Positions 26,775 to 36,981 of a DNA stretch of 64,000 bases are shown one piece after another. Position numbers and translations under genes: made by a program. Origin of the DNA: Deinococcus sp. Arct2-2 (GTDB lineage Bacteria > Deinococcota > Deinococci > Deinococcales > Deinococcaceae). The stretch spans positions 62,001 to 126,000 of the forward strand of contig NZ_SSNW01000002.1 of the NCBI RefSeq assembly GCF_004801315.1. The letters are read 5' to 3'. Under the pieces are notes generated by a model. The model was not told the origin of the DNA, ran no database searches, and saw only the letters and a program-made list of their open reading frames with translations. Every line of letters starts with the position of its first letter. Position 1 is the stretch's first letter.

Positions 26775-27080
26775 GGTCTACCCAGCTTGCCTGCCGCCCT
26801 ACGCAAACAGTAGGGCAGCAAGAATTTGAATAGATCAGGGCTGAGCATCTACATTAATTTTAACGCAGCTTCATACAACGTTGTGTTTAGTTTTAAACAC
26901 TGTCAATAGTTAAGATCAGTACTTACCATCTAGGTCGTTACTCAAACGTGATTCAGATCAACTGACTTAAGTGTATCTGGGGACCGCGAATAGGGGTTGA
27001 CAGAAGGGTGACTAGCCTTGGCGATTGGTAGATATCAGGTGATCGACAGCAGGTGGATGACCCATCAGGACAGGTGGTGG

Positions 27081-27386
27081 TCAATCACTCGTCGTACTTT
27101 GAGGTGGTCCAGGCTCAACGACACGATGGCGCTCGGATAATTCTTGCCCCACGCTGTGGGCCAGCCAGATTCGCATGGCTGCTTTGACATCGGCCGGCTC
27201 TCGCTCCCCCCGCTCCACCTCGTCAAGCAAAGGCATCAGTGGACGGACTGTTTCCATAAACTGAGAGAGGCTCAGTTCCACGAATGAACTCATGTTCATG
27301 TCCATTGCCGTGAACACGCGCCGAGCGTCCCGGTAGATGTCTGGGTCAATGGTCAGGTTAAGGCGAGCCTTCGTGGTCTTTCCCAT
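27081..27386 (-). CDS. Ribbon-helix-helix-like protein inside the IS
   Basis: A 101-residue protein: MGKTTKARLNLTIDPDIYRDARRVF is a basic N-terminal strand followed by a helix and then MNMSSFVELSLSQFMETV, the strand-helix-helix layout of RHH/antitoxin-type DNA-binding proteins. The C-terminal 40 residues (MPLLDEVERGEREPADVKAAM) are acidic and probably helical. It follows the transposase on the same strand. The start at 27386 is chosen over the frame beginning at 27443 because homologous strands start at MGKTT; no good ribosome site is visible. A 13-bp palindrome sits right before the start. No toxin gene accompanies it. Confidence 0.6.
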   Translation of the reverse strand: MGKTTKARLNLTIDPDIYRDARRVFTAMDMNMSSFVELSLSQFMETVRPLMPLLDEVERGEREPADVKAAMRIWLAHSVGQELSERHRVVEPGPPQSTTSD

Positions 27387-27387
27387 A

Positions 27388-27400
27388 TGTATAGCATACA
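27388..27400. promoter_or_regulatory. Palindrome before the RHH gene (possible operator)
   Basis: TGTATAGCATACA (TGTAT-AGC-ATACA) is a perfect 5+3+5 palindrome lying 2-14 bp upstream of the proposed ATG, where an autoregulating ribbon-helix-helix protein would be expected to bind and block translation or transcription start. Function is inferred. Confidence 0.35.
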
Positions 27401-27465
27401 GATGCTTAGGGCCAAACACAAGGAGCTCCACCACGCACCGCAACTAGGCATCTACAGGGCGGCAC

Positions 27466-28251
27466 TCAGCCGCTGAGGTCAATGAATTTCATGTTGTGCG
27501 CCAAGATGCCAAGCGCGACCTTCAAGCGCAGACTGAGATAGGTCTTGACCTGTCCCCAGCGCAATCCCGCACTCACGAGGACGGAAAAGGCTGATTCGAT
27601 CGCTTTCCTTGCGGCCCCGTACTCTTCCTTCCAGCGCGGGTCAATTTGCTTGGCATTGATTTTGGGAGGTGTGAGGCACGTTCCGGACTGATAGCCCTTA
27701 TCCCCAATCTGTTTCGGCCCGCCGTAGGCTGGCCAATCTTTATTCATCTCGCACAGCACGCTGAAATCGTGTTCGTTTGCGGGACGAATCTCGTACTTGA
27801 CGAGCTTGCCGTTCAGGGCGCTCCAAGCGTGCAGTTTGAAGCCATAGACCGAACCAGCGGTGCTAAATCCGTGACGCGCTCCGCGAAACTTACAACGCGG
27901 TGCGCGCTTGAACGTTGAGACAGGCAGGGGTTCGGAATCCACAATCACGAAGTCCAGTGTCTGGACTTCGGTCGCGAGCCGCTCGACTACTGGGGTCAGT
28001 CGAGCGAGTCGGATGCGAGCTTGGGGCTCAGATGGAAAATGCGGGAAGTGGTTTAGCTTCAGAAACCGCCACCACCGGCTGAAATAGGTCACCTTATGAA
28101 GCTTCTGAAGCAGGGCAACCGCGAGGAGTTCAGCATCTGGCACTTTCTCGTGCGGATGCAGCAATTTCGCTGGGATGTGTGGAGCGATCCAGTGGGCGAG
28201 GTGCGTCACAGCGGCGGGCAGCGGTAGAAACGTCAAATCTGGAGGGGTCAT
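27466..28251 (-). CDS. IS982-family transposase
   Basis: A 261-residue DDE transposase. The catalytic triad is readable as Asp105 in [12 protein letters not shown], Asp184 in IGDKGYQSG and Glu219 in [20 protein letters not shown] follows the first Asp as in the IS982 group. The protein appears intact, so the element may still be mobile. The ATG at 28251 sits just inside the right inverted repeat and GGGAGAGGG precedes it. Full-length IS982 proteins are often about 290 residues, so it is on the short side. Confidence 0.88.
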   Translation of the reverse strand: MTPPDLTFLPLPAAVTHLAHWIAPHIPAKLLHPHEKVPDAELLAVALLQKLHKVTYFSRWWRFLKLNHFPHFPSEPQARIRLARLTPVVERLATEVQTLDFVIVDSEPLPVSTFKRAPRCKFRGARHGFSTAGSVYGFKLHAWSALNGKLVKYEIRPANEHDFSVLCEMNKDWPAYGGPKQIGDKGYQSGTCLTPPKINAKQIDPRWKEEYGAARKAIESAFSVLVSAGLRWGQVKTYLSLRLKVALGILAHNMKFIDLSG

Positions 28252-28335
28252 GAGCCCTCTCCCTAGCGCATTTCTAGCCGGCTCTGTCAACCCCTATTCG
28301 CGGTTAGGGGTACGAATCCTCAAATGACCAGCTCT

Positions 28336-29697
28336 TCACACTGATGATGTCTGTTTCGTGCGGTCTATAAAGCTGGCGCTGGTGGTCAGGCGAACTTCAT
28401 CCAATGTCGCGCCGGGCATCAGCTCCGTTAACGTCAATTGGCCGTCTACGAAACTAAAGACCGCCTTATCCGTGATAATCATGTCCACTGCGCCGGATGT
28501 GGTGAGGGGCAGAGTGCAACGGGGCACGATTTTGGGCGTGCCGTCGGGGTCACTGTGGGTCATCAGGATGATCAGGCGGCCTGCTCCGCCCGCCAAATCC
28601 ATCGCGCCGCCTACGCCCAGCAGCGGTTTGCCCGGTACGGCCCAGTTCGCCAAGTTGCCTGCTTCGTCCACTTGCAGGCCGCCCATCACGGCAATATCCA
28701 CATGGCCGCCGCGAATCATGCCGAAGCTGGCCGCCGAATCGAAGTAACTGGCCCCCGGCAAGGCCGTGACCGGAATTTTGCCTGCATTCACCGGATAGTC
28801 CATCGCGCCGCCGCCATCGGGCGCTGGCCCCACGCCCAACATGCCGTTTTCGGTGTGCAGATTCACGCCGTGTTCGGGCGTAATCAGGTCGGCCACCAGC
28901 GTAGGAATGCCGATACCGAGGTTGACCACCGCGCCGGGCCGGAGTTCCTGTAGGGCACGGCGAGCCATGTTCATGCGGCCTTCGTCTATCCGTTTGGCCC
29001 CACCCTTCACGTCGGCACTGCTGCCCAAATCGGCCAACGTGAGGTGGGCTTGCACCAGATAATCTACGTACAGACCGGGCGTATGCACCTGCTCCGGCGC
29101 AATCTGGCCCACTTCCACGATTTCTTCCACTTCAGCAATCACCAGATCGGCGGCAGTCGCCATGCTGGAATTGAAATTCTGTTCGGTCAGGCGGTATTGC
29201 AAGTTGCCCGCCGTGTCGGCCCGCCACGCCCGAATAAAGGCCACGTTGCCGCGCAGAGCAGGCACGAACACCATGTCGCGTCCACCGATCACCTTGGTTT
29301 CGGCACCCTCGGCGATCAGGGTTCCGGCGGCGGTAGGCGTGTAAAAGCCGCCCAGTCCGGCCCCACCCGCCCGGATCGCCTCGGCCAGCGTGCCCTGCGG
29401 CATCAGTTCCACTTGCAGCGTGCCCGCCATGTGTGCTTTTACCGCTTCCGGGTTAGAAGTGAAATACGAGCCGATGGCCTTTCTCAGTTGCCCGTTGCGG
29501 AGCAGCAGGCCCCCGCTGAGGCCCGGCTCAGACACGTTGTTGGCGATGTAGGTCAGGTCGCCCGTGTCTGTCTCGGCCAGCGCATGAACCAGATGCACCG
29601 GGTTTCCGGTCATGCCGAAGCCGCCCACCAGCAGACGGTCTCCGGGCTTGACCAGGGCCGCCGCTTCCTGCACGGAGATGATCGGGACAGTTTTCAT
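28336..29697 (-). CDS. Fused 3-oxoacid CoA-transferase (A+B subunits)
   Basis: A 453-residue protein with both halves of a family I CoA-transferase. Residues 1-220 are the A half ([21 protein letters not shown], the GGFG CoA loop). Residues 240-450 are the B half ([15 protein letters not shown] and [11 protein letters not shown], whose Glu forms the CoA-thioester intermediate). Most bacteria encode the halves as two genes, whereas animal SCOT is fused. It likely shifts CoA from succinyl-CoA to acetoacetate or 3-oxoadipate. The ATG overlaps the thiolase stop (ATGA), so a thiolase-transferase pair is evident. The 120 residues upstream in frame are antisense-like Arg-rich sequence and were excluded. 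Confidence 0.88.
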   Translation of the reverse strand: MKTVPIISVQEAAALVKPGDRLLVGGFGMTGNPVHLVHALAETDTGDLTYIANNVSEPGLSGGLLLRNGQLRKAIGSYFTSNPEAVKAHMAGTLQVELMPQGTLAEAIRAGGAGLGGFYTPTAAGTLIAEGAETKVIGGRDMVFVPALRGNVAFIRAWRADTAGNLQYRLTEQNFNSSMATAADLVIAEVEEIVEVGQIAPEQVHTPGLYVDYLVQAHLTLADLGSSADVKGGAKRIDEGRMNMARRALQELRPGAVVNLGIGIPTLVADLITPEHGVNLHTENGMLGVGPAPDGGGAMDYPVNAGKIPVTALPGASYFDSAASFGMIRGGHVDIAVMGGLQVDEAGNLANWAVPGKPLLGVGGAMDLAGGAGRLIILMTHSDPDGTPKIVPRCTLPLTTSGAVDMIITDKAVFSFVDGQLTLTELMPGATLDEVRLTTSASFIDRTKQTSSV

Positions 29698-31001
29698 GCC
29701 TCCACCCTCTCGATCAGGGCCGCTTCGCCTTGGCCGACGCCGACGCAAAGGGTCGCTAGGCCGTAGCGCCCGCCCCGCGCCGCCAGTTCGTGCATGAGGG
29801 CCACCACTAACCGCGCCCCGCTCATGCCCAACGGGTGCCCCAGCGCGATGCCGCCGCCGTTCACGTTCACTTTCTCCTCGTCCAGCCCCAGTTCCCGGAT
29901 ACAGGCCAACGCTTGGGCGGCAAAGGCTTCGTTCAGTTCGATCAGGTCGATGTCGTTCAGGTTTACGCCTGTGCGTTCCAGCAGTTTGCGGGTGGCCGGA
30001 ATCGGGCCGAGGCCCATCACACGCGGATCGACGCCAGCCGAAGCCGCGCCCACCCAACGGGCCAGCGGCACAATGCCCAGTTCCCGCGCCTTGCCCGCGC
30101 TCATCAGCACCAGCGCCGCCGCACCGTCGTTGAGGCCGCTAGCGTTGCCCGCTGTGACCGTGCCGCCCTTGCGGAAGGCGGGTTTCAGTCCAGCCAATGT
30201 CGCGGCGTCGGTAGCCAATTCAAACTGCTCGCCCGTACGCGTGTAGCGGGGATGTTCGTCGGTGTCAAACACCGTCACGCCCTTCTTACCTTTCACTTCT
30301 ATCGGCACGATCTGGCTCCTAAACGCACCCGAATTCAGCGCAGCCACCGTGCGCCGCTGAGATTCCAGTGCGAAGGCGTCCTGCTCCTCCCGCGTAATTT
30401 CAGCGAAGCTGTAGTCTCCAGCACGGCTGCGTTCTACGATGTTTTCGGCGGTTTCGCCCATCGCCTCCAGCGGAAACAGGGCTTCCATCGCCGGGTTCGG
30501 AAAGCGCCAGCCGAGGGTGGAATCGAACACGGTCACGTTGCCGCTGGCAAACGCCTGCCCGCCTTTGGGCATCACGAGGGGGGCGCGGGTCATGCTTTCT
30601 ACGCCGCCTGCCACGTATACATCACCGTCACCATTGCGAATGGCGCGGGCCGCCGTGTTGATGGCGCTGAGGCCCGACGCACACAGCCTATTCACGGTCA
30701 GGCCCGCCACCGATTCGGGCAGACCCGCCAGCAGCGCCGCCATTCTCGCCACGTTTCGGTTGTCTTCGCCCGCTTGGTTGGCACAGCCCAAAATCACTTC
30801 TTCGATCAGGGCGGGGTCTATTCCGGCTTGCTGCACGGCGGCCCGGATCACGCTGGCGGCCAAATCGTCGGGCCGCACGCCGGACAAACTGCCGCGAATA
30901 GCCCCGATGGGCGAGCGCACGGCGGCGACGATAACGACGTCACGGTCAGACAAAGCGTGGGCGGGGTGGGCAGAAGGTGGGGCGGAAACAGGTTCGGACA
31001 T
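29694..31001 (-). CDS. Acetyl-CoA acyltransferase (thiolase)
   Basis: A 435-residue thiolase. The acyl-accepting Cys107 is in [15 protein letters not shown], the His in [18 protein letters not shown] and the second Cys in [11 protein letters not shown], all intact. It carries a 20-residue Pro/Ala-rich N-terminal extension. It cleaves 3-ketoacyl-CoA (acetoacetyl-CoA or 3-oxoadipyl-CoA) to acetyl-CoA plus a shortened acyl-CoA; the pair with a CoA-transferase means either ketone body use or beta-ketoadipate degradation. AAGGAG lies 8 nt ahead of the ATG at 31001. Confidence 0.92.
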   Translation of the reverse strand: MSEPVSAPPSAHPAHALSDRDVVIVAAVRSPIGAIRGSLSGVRPDDLAASVIRAAVQQAGIDPALIEEVILGCANQAGEDNRNVARMAALLAGLPESVAGLTVNRLCASGLSAINTAARAIRNGDGDVYVAGGVESMTRAPLVMPKGGQAFASGNVTVFDSTLGWRFPNPAMEALFPLEAMGETAENIVERSRAGDYSFAEITREEQDAFALESQRRTVAALNSGAFRSQIVPIEVKGKKGVTVFDTDEHPRYTRTGEQFELATDAATLAGLKPAFRKGGTVTAGNASGLNDGAAALVLMSAGKARELGIVPLARWVGAASAGVDPRVMGLGPIPATRKLLERTGVNLNDIDLIELNEAFAAQALACIRELGLDEEKVNVNGGGIALGHPLGMSGARLVVALMHELAARGGRYGLATLCVGVGQGEAALIERVEA

Positions 31002-31407
31002 GCAGACTCCTTGAACAGACAGGCGGGAACAGACAAGAGTGGGAACGGCGGGGGCCAGCAAGTTTTTTGCTTCCGCCGAAGCGTGGCAAGTCGGGCGCGG
31101 CAGATCAGACCATCAAGATGCCCTATTCAAGCGCATGGAGTGGCCGATTTGGAAGGGCTGCACAGCGCGGGCCGCCAGAGTTGCCCTGACGCTTGCTCTG
31201 GTTTGGAGAGGGTAGGGCGTTCAGGCGCAAGGTGTGGGGTTGGCAGGGTAGAGTGCAATCTTTTCGTAGACTCTTAGAGCCTTGACCCTTAGACACAGCA
31301 ACCGTTGACGCCCCTTCGCCCCAAACCACACATTCGACTGGTCAACTGGCTCCTCTGTGATAGAATCCCGCGCCAAGTCAGGTTGTGCCTGATACGGTGA
31401 GGCTGAC
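31002..31407. other. Divergent spacer between thiolase and GAF-GGDEF genes
   Basis: A 406-bp gap without a supportable gene. A weak promoter-like pair for the rightward gene is TGGTCA (31339-31344), 16 bp, TAGAAT (31361-31366). Nothing clear was found for the leftward thiolase operon. Confidence 0.4.
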
Positions 31408-33909
31408 GTGACGACGCCCACGCAGGAATCTGAACAGCAGCGTAGGGCAGCCCTGACGCGGTATGCCGTCATGGATACGCTGCCGGAAGAGGCTTTTGAC
31501 CGCCTGACCACGCTGGCGGCCCGCCTCTTCGACGCGCCGATGGCCCTGATTTCGCTGTTGGATTCAGACCGGCAATTTTTTAAGGCTTGTTTTGGCCTGA
31601 ACCTGCGCGAGACCCCACGTTCACAGAGTTTTTGCGCCCATGCACTGCATTCGCCGGAAGTTATGATTGTTCCGGACGCCACGCAAGACCCCCGCTTCCG
31701 CAGCAATCCGCTGGTGACTGGGCCGCCCCACATCCGGTTTTATGCGGGTGCGCCGCTGGTTGCGCCGAGTGGCGTGGTGCTGGGTACGATATGCATCATC
31801 GACGACCAATTGCGCCCTCCGCTGACCCAGCGGGAGCGCGACACCCTCACCGATCTGGCTGCGTTGGTGGTAGATGAGTTAGAACTGCGGCTGAAAACGT
31901 TGGAAGCGGTGCGCGAGGGCGATGCACGGGCGCGGGTCATGCGGCAGCTGAAGGACGCGCACCTGTTGTCTCAATTGCTGTTGGGCATCGGCGGCCTGAC
32001 CGATCTTGACCTTGCGCCCGGCGAACTGCTGCGGCATGCCGCCGAACTTGCCAGCGCAAACTTGGAGGTGGACTGGAGCGGTTTGGTGACGCTCGAGCAG
32101 GGACAAACCCAGATTCATACCGTGTGGCACAGCGCAGCTGGAGAACGGCTTATGCATGAGGTCGCGCAGAAACAGGAGTTGCCGCTGGGCGTAGCAGGAG
32201 TGGTGGCGCAGGCAAAAGCTCAGGCCGGAGCTGCGCCCCTGTTCAGCAACGATGTACCGGCCAGTACACTCCACGCAGAGTCGCTTCCCACTGGGCCGCT
32301 TCACACCGGGTCACCTCATACTGAGCCAAAGCCGAACGCAGTGATGGCAACGGTGTTGAGCACGCACGGAACCGCCACCTACGTCCTAACGATGTTGAGG
32401 CTGGGGCAAGATCAGCCGTGGAGTGCGCATGACCGTCAATTGGTAGAAGCCGTGACCCGCGCCGTGCGGCAAGGCACCGAGCAAAGCGCCCGCCGCGCCG
32501 CCCTGCGGGGCACTCAGGAGCAGCTGCAGTTGGCGCTGGACGCCGCGCCACTGGTGCTGTGGACCACTGACGCACACGGCACCGTGACCCTCTCTGAAGG
32601 GCGGGGACTGCGGGCCATTGGCAGCACGCCGGGCGCAGTAGTAGGGCAGCGTGTAGAAGACGTGTTTGCGCGGGTGCCAGACGTCATTCACAACGTAGCC
32701 CGCGCCCAGAACGGCGAAGCCTTTCAGTCCAGCGTGACCATCGGAACCCGGATATTCGATGCCCGCTACGGCCCGCTCAAGGACGCCGACGGAACCCTGA
32801 CGGGCAGCGTGGGCGTGGCCTACGACGTCACAGACTTGGTGCAGGCGCGGCAAGAAGCCGTGCGGGCACGCGAACAGGCCGAGGCGCTGCTGGAGCTTTC
32901 GCACTTGCTGGACGCCCAAGAAGCCGTGGAACTGGTGGCACAGTCGGCGCTCTTGGCGGTCAGCCGCGCACTGGGCAGCGGCGGGCTGGTGCTGTGGCGG
33001 CGTGAGGGCGACGTGTTCCGGGCGCTGGCGTGGCAAGGAGAATTGCCCGTGAGTGTGCGGCAGCAGCGAGATGCGGGGCTTCCTCTCAGCACTTTTGGGG
33101 GCGGCGTCCTGGAAGGTGAGAGCCAGTTCTTAGACCGGGCCAGCCTGCCCGGCGCCCTGAGCGCCGCCGATGTGCAGGGCGTGGCGCTCCTGCCTGTGGC
33201 GCTGGACGTGCCGGAGCGGGCGGTGGTGCTGGCGGCCTATCAACACACCGGACCGAGCGCCGATGTGCGGGCCACTCCGGGTGAAAGTGCCCCAGCAAAC
33301 CGGGCCGGCACGTGGCTCCCCTTCGAACGAGATGTCCTGACGGTAGCGGCCCGAACTTTGGCGGCTGGCATAGAGCGGAAGCGGCATTTGCAGGCGCTGG
33401 AAGCCGCCGCCAGCGTGGATACCCTGACGGGCTTGGGCAACCGCCGCGCATTGGAGGCCGATTTGGAAGCCACGCTCCTGCGGGCTGCCCGCACTGGTGA
33501 ACAGGTGGGCGTGTTGTCGATTGATCTGGACGGCCTGAAAGTGCTGAACGACGCCAAAGGCCATGCACGCGGCGACGCCCTGCTTCAGGAATTTGCGCGG
33601 GCGCTGCGGCTGTGCTTCCGGCAAGAAGACCGCATTCACCGCTTGGGTGGAGACGAATACGTGGTCCTTTTGCCCGGCGTAGGCAGCGCGGAGGCGGCAG
33701 GAATGCTCGACCGGGTGCGGGCCGCCGTGATGATGACCCGCGCCGCAGGCTTTGGCAGCGTGGATGCCAGCGCCGGAGTCGCCTCCTATCCCGCTGACGC
33801 CGCCGACAGCTTGGGCCTGCTGCACCGCAGTGACCGCCGCATGTACGCCGACAAAACGGGCAAACATTCGGCGGCTGTGGCGGGGGCTACACCTTCACTG
33901 CCAGATTGA
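31408..33909 (+). CDS. GAF-PAS-GAF-GGDEF diguanylate cyclase
   Basis: An 833-residue signalling protein with no membrane segments. In order: a GAF domain (about 10-165, with FCAHALHSPE), a degenerate GAF (180-370), a PAS domain (375-490), another GAF (500-665) and GGDEF (675-830). The catalytic motif is GGDEY near residue 747, accompanied by an intact RQED inhibitory site 5 residues earlier, so it should make c-di-GMP under product feedback. The GTG start has GGTGAGG upstream. The sensor ligands are unknown. Confidence 0.9.
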   Translation: MTTPTQESEQQRRAALTRYAVMDTLPEEAFDRLTTLAARLFDAPMALISLLDSDRQFFKACFGLNLRETPRSQSFCAHALHSPEVMIVPDATQDPRFRSNPLVTGPPHIRFYAGAPLVAPSGVVLGTICIIDDQLRPPLTQRERDTLTDLAALVVDELELRLKTLEAVREGDARARVMRQLKDAHLLSQLLLGIGGLTDLDLAPGELLRHAAELASANLEVDWSGLVTLEQGQTQIHTVWHSAAGERLMHEVAQKQELPLGVAGVVAQAKAQAGAAPLFSNDVPASTLHAESLPTGPLHTGSPHTEPKPNAVMATVLSTHGTATYVLTMLRLGQDQPWSAHDRQLVEAVTRAVRQGTEQSARRAALRGTQEQLQLALDAAPLVLWTTDAHGTVTLSEGRGLRAIGSTPGAVVGQRVEDVFARVPDVIHNVARAQNGEAFQSSVTIGTRIFDARYGPLKDADGTLTGSVGVAYDVTDLVQARQEAVRAREQAEALLELSHLLDAQEAVELVAQSALLAVSRALGSGGLVLWRREGDVFRALAWQGELPVSVRQQRDAGLPLSTFGGGVLEGESQFLDRASLPGALSAADVQGVALLPVALDVPERAVVLAAYQHTGPSADVRATPGESAPANRAGTWLPFERDVLTVAARTLAAGIERKRHLQALEAAASVDTLTGLGNRRALEADLEATLLRAARTGEQVGVLSIDLDGLKVLNDAKGHARGDALLQEFARALRLCFRQEDRIHRLGGDEYVVLLPGVGSAEAAGMLDRVRAAVMMTRAAGFGSVDASAGVASYPADAADSLGLLHRSDRRMYADKTGKHSAAVAGATPSLPD

Positions 33910-33912
33910 TTC

Positions 33913-35427
33913 TTAGCTATGGCTCCTGAGGGCGTGCAGCACGTCCTTCGTACCCGTATACAAGTCACGGTACAGGCCATACAAGCGGTCATATTCGGGT
34001 TTTAGTGCGGCATTCGGCAAAATGATGTCGGCGGGGCGCACCCATGAATCCAAGTCGGCCCGCGTCAGCACACCCGCCGCAATTCCAGCCAGAAAAGCAT
34101 CTCCGTAGCTGGCCCCCACTGTCACCTCTGGCAAGTGCTGGGCCTCGCCGCTGATGTCGGAGACGATTTGCAGCCATGTGCGGGTTTTTGCGCCGCCGCC
34201 CACCGCCACCACGCGCCGCACATCCGCGCCCAAATCCCGGAAGGCTTCTATGTTGTGGCGAATGCCGTAACCCACGCCTTCCAGCACGGCGCGGAACAGG
34301 TGGTCACGGGTATGGGTCAGGCTCATTCCGGCAAAGACGCCGCGTACGTGGGGGTCATTGATCGGCGTGCGCTCGCCGCTGAAATAGGGCAAGACCAGCA
34401 GGCCATCCGAACCGGGCGCGATGGCCTCGGCCCCAGCAAACAGCGTGTCATACGCCTCGTTGGTAGGTTGGTCACGGGCGAATTCATCGGCAAACCAGCG
34501 GGTCAGGCTGCCGCTGGTGCCCATGCCCGCCGCCAGATTGTGCTGGCCCTCGAACGCGCCGCCCACCGTCCACACGCGGGAATCGGGCGTGGGCATGTCC
34601 TGCACCAAAATAAAGAAGGTGGTGGAACCGTACATGATCATCAGGTCGCCGGGATTGACCACACCCACGCTGAGGGCTTCGCTGAGGGCGTCCACCGCAC
34701 CCACCGCCACAGGCGTGCCTTCGCGCAGTCCAGTCAAGCGGGCGGCTTCGGCAGTCACCGTTCCGGCCCGTTCATCGCTCCAGCCGAGTTCGGGCAGGCG
34801 CGACAGGTCGGAGTCCCCCAGCACAGGCACGGCGAATTGGGGCGTCCACTGACGCGAGGCCGGATCGTACAGCGGCATGGAATGGCTGGCCGTGTGGTGA
34901 TCCATGACGTGCCGCCCGGTGAGGCGGTAGGTAAGGTAGGCACTGGCGGTGGTGAGGGTGGCCGTTTTCGCCCAAAGCTCAGGCTCCTGCTCACGCAACC
35001 AGCGAATTTTGGGGCCGATGGCTTGACTGGTGAGGCTCATGCCGCTGTGGGCAAAGATCGCGTCTGCGCCGATTTCGGCTTCCAGCGCTTCTATTTGCGC
35101 TTGGGCGCGGGAATCGACGCCGTACAAGATGCCGGGGCGCAACGGACGGCCCGCCGAATTCAGCGGCAGCAGTGTGGGGCCGATGGCGCTGAGGGCCACA
35201 CCCGCTACATCCTCGCCCGAATACGGCCCAGACAGCAGCGCGGCAAGAATGGCTTGTACATCGGCCCACCACACGGCGTCGGCGTCTTGCTCGGCGTAGC
35301 CGGGCGCAGGGAAGGAAACCGTGTGTGGGATGACGTGCTGGCGCAGGATTTCCCCGGCAGGAGTAACCAATACACCCTTGCTGGAATAGGTGCCGACATC
35401 TATGCCCAATAAAAGCTCAGAAGACAT
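33913..35427 (-). CDS. FGGY carbohydrate kinase (xylulokinase-like)
   Basis: A 504-residue sugar kinase of the FGGY family. The N-terminal phosphate loop is GIDVGTYSSKG and the catalytic Asp sits in VGAVDALSEAL (about 244); VVAVGGGAKTRTWLQIVSD is the FGGY signature 2 region. Xylulokinase is the best guess; related kinases phosphorylate ribulose, fuculose or erythritol. It is at the downstream end of a polyol cluster with three dehydrogenases, so it probably traps the ketose that they produce. GGAG lies 9 nt before the ATG. Its stop is 3 bp from the convergent GGDEF gene. Confidence 0.88.
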   Translation of the reverse strand: MSSELLLGIDVGTYSSKGVLVTPAGEILRQHVIPHTVSFPAPGYAEQDADAVWWADVQAILAALLSGPYSGEDVAGVALSAIGPTLLPLNSAGRPLRPGILYGVDSRAQAQIEALEAEIGADAIFAHSGMSLTSQAIGPKIRWLREQEPELWAKTATLTTASAYLTYRLTGRHVMDHHTASHSMPLYDPASRQWTPQFAVPVLGDSDLSRLPELGWSDERAGTVTAEAARLTGLREGTPVAVGAVDALSEALSVGVVNPGDLMIMYGSTTFFILVQDMPTPDSRVWTVGGAFEGQHNLAAGMGTSGSLTRWFADEFARDQPTNEAYDTLFAGAEAIAPGSDGLLVLPYFSGERTPINDPHVRGVFAGMSLTHTRDHLFRAVLEGVGYGIRHNIEAFRDLGADVRRVVAVGGGAKTRTWLQIVSDISGEAQHLPEVTVGASYGDAFLAGIAAGVLTRADLDSWVRPADIILPNAALKPEYDRLYGLYRDLYTGTKDVLHALRSHS

Positions 35428-35547
35428 CAGACGGACTCCGTTCCATTACCGGACATCCCAAACAGCACGGGATGTCCGTCCATTGCACGCAGCCCGCTTC
35501 CATTCCTACGTGCTCCACTTGACTTGAACGCCCAAAAAACACGGCGT

Positions 35548-36627
35548 TCAATCGGAATTCACCTCAATCATGACCTTCATGCTGGTCTTCTTCTCGGCGT
35601 CGGCAAACACGAAGGCTTCGGGCGTGTGGGCAAAGTCGTAGCGGTGGGTGACCAACAAGTCTAGGTTCACCGCGCCGCTGGCAACGAGTTCTATAGCAGC
35701 GGGATAGCAGTTGGCGTAGCGGAACACGCCCCGAATGCTGACTTCCCGGCTGGCCGCACTCACGATATCGAGGCTGACTTCGGGGTCTGGCGGCAGGCCC
35801 ACCAGCACGGTGACGCCACCCGGCTTTGGGGCCGCCAAGCTCAGGCGCGTGGTGGGCAAACTGCCCGCCGTTTCAAAGCTGACATCCACGCCCGCGTGAG
35901 ACAGGGGCAGGCCATCCCGCGCCGCCGTGACGCTACGAATAAACTCTAGCGGATCGCCAGTACGGGCATTGAAGGTGTGGGTGGCCCCCACTTGCCGCGC
36001 CAAGTCCAGCCGGAAATCTTCGAGGTCGACGGCGATTAAGGTGGTCGCGCCCGCTGCTTTGGCCGCCTGAATGGTGGTGCAGCCGATGGGGCCAGCGCCG
36101 AACACCGCTACACTGTCTCCAGTTTTGACTGCGCCTTTGCGGGCCGCCCACACGCCTACCGCCAACGGTTCCAGCAGCGCCGCCGCATCGTCAGACACGC
36201 TGTCAGGTACGGGAAACACGAAGTCGTCGGGCCACAGGATGTACTGCGATAAGGCACCGTCTATGGGCGGCGTCGCCATAAACGTCATGTCTGGGCACAG
36301 GTTGTAAGCGCCGGATTTGCAGTAGGCGCAGCGGCGGCACGGCACGCCGGGTTCTAGCGCCACGCGGTCGCCCACTTTCACGCGGCTCACGCCTTCGCCC
36401 ACTGCTTCCACCACGCCGCTGACTTCGTGCCCCAGCACCAGCGGGCCTTCTACCACAAAGTTTCCGATGCGGCCATGCGTGTAGTAATGCACGTCGCTGC
36501 CGCACACGCCGATGCGCCGCACTTTTACGCGCACTTCATGCGGCCCCGGCGCGGCTACCGGGCGGGTTTCCCAACCCAGAGAACGGTGTCCAGTGAGGAC
36601 TGCGGTTTGGGAATCGAGTACGGTCAT
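35548..36627 (-). CDS. Zinc-dependent polyol dehydrogenase (sorbitol DH-like)
   Basis: A 359-residue medium-chain dehydrogenase. Catalytic zinc ligands are in GVCGSDVHYYTHG (Cys) and GHE (His/Glu), and the structural zinc site has four Cys in PCRRCAYCKSGAYNLCPD. The Rossmann motif is VAVFGAGPIGCT and VDLED indicates NAD preference. The first zinc motif followed by HYYTHGRIG is typical of sorbitol or xylitol dehydrogenases. It would oxidise a polyol to a ketose for the kinase encoded 120 bp downstream. AAGGAG precedes the ATG at 36627. Confidence 0.9.
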   Translation of the reverse strand: MTVLDSQTAVLTGHRSLGWETRPVAAPGPHEVRVKVRRIGVCGSDVHYYTHGRIGNFVVEGPLVLGHEVSGVVEAVGEGVSRVKVGDRVALEPGVPCRRCAYCKSGAYNLCPDMTFMATPPIDGALSQYILWPDDFVFPVPDSVSDDAAALLEPLAVGVWAARKGAVKTGDSVAVFGAGPIGCTTIQAAKAAGATTLIAVDLEDFRLDLARQVGATHTFNARTGDPLEFIRSVTAARDGLPLSHAGVDVSFETAGSLPTTRLSLAAPKPGGVTVLVGLPPDPEVSLDIVSAASREVSIRGVFRYANCYPAAIELVASGAVNLDLLVTHRYDFAHTPEAFVFADAEKKTSMKVMIEVNSD

Positions 36628-36981
36628 AGAAGGTGCTCCTTCGGTCAAGTCATGGGGAGTTTTACAATGCTAAAGTGGAACTGAACGTGCGGGAATTAGA
36701 TATTTGGGAAGATTGATTCTCTGTTTGGTTGGAGTGGACTGTGATTGGATTAGAAATCGCCAACCTGCCTACACCGACTCACCCGCCCGCTTGGAAAAGA
36801 TGTCGTTCTCTTAGATCATGAACTGGTCGGGCTGCTAGGTCGGATCGCATCAGCAGCGGCACAGGCCATAGACCTCTACGGACTTAGACGCATGACTGAC
36901 GATTTAGCTACTTTGAAAAATTGGAATCTATTACTGAGGCACTGCTGACAAGACACTCCTACAGCCGCCCTATTTAGGCTC
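36628..36981. other. Intergenic gap with a possible gene remnant
   Basis: A 354-bp gap between the SDR gene and the zinc dehydrogenase gene. The plus strand is open from 36754 to the stop at 36946-36948 (64 codons), with a protein-like sequence that includes DHELVGLLGRIASAAAQ. No ATG lies near its beginning, so if it is a gene it is a broken or partial one. I do not recognise the family. Confidence 0.3.

Larger units (their letters stand above)
26983..28304 (-). mobile_element. IS982-family insertion element with extra gene
   Basis: Perfect 22-bp inverted repeats lie at 26983-27004 (starting ACCGCGAATAGGGG) and 28283-28304 (ending CCCCTATTCGCGGT). They enclose 1322 bp: a transposase gene of IS982 type and a second small gene with a ribbon-helix-helix look. 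IS982 elements usually are about 1.0 kb with a single gene, so this one is longer than usual. No exact target duplication is visible; both flanks carry GGGG (ATCTGGGG on the left, TAGGGGTA on the right). Confidence 0.85.

Noticed and set aside
26975..28312. Target-site duplication of the IS982-type element
   Set aside because: The flanks ATCTGGGG and TAGGGGTA share only GGGG; no clean duplication of 6-8 bp is present.
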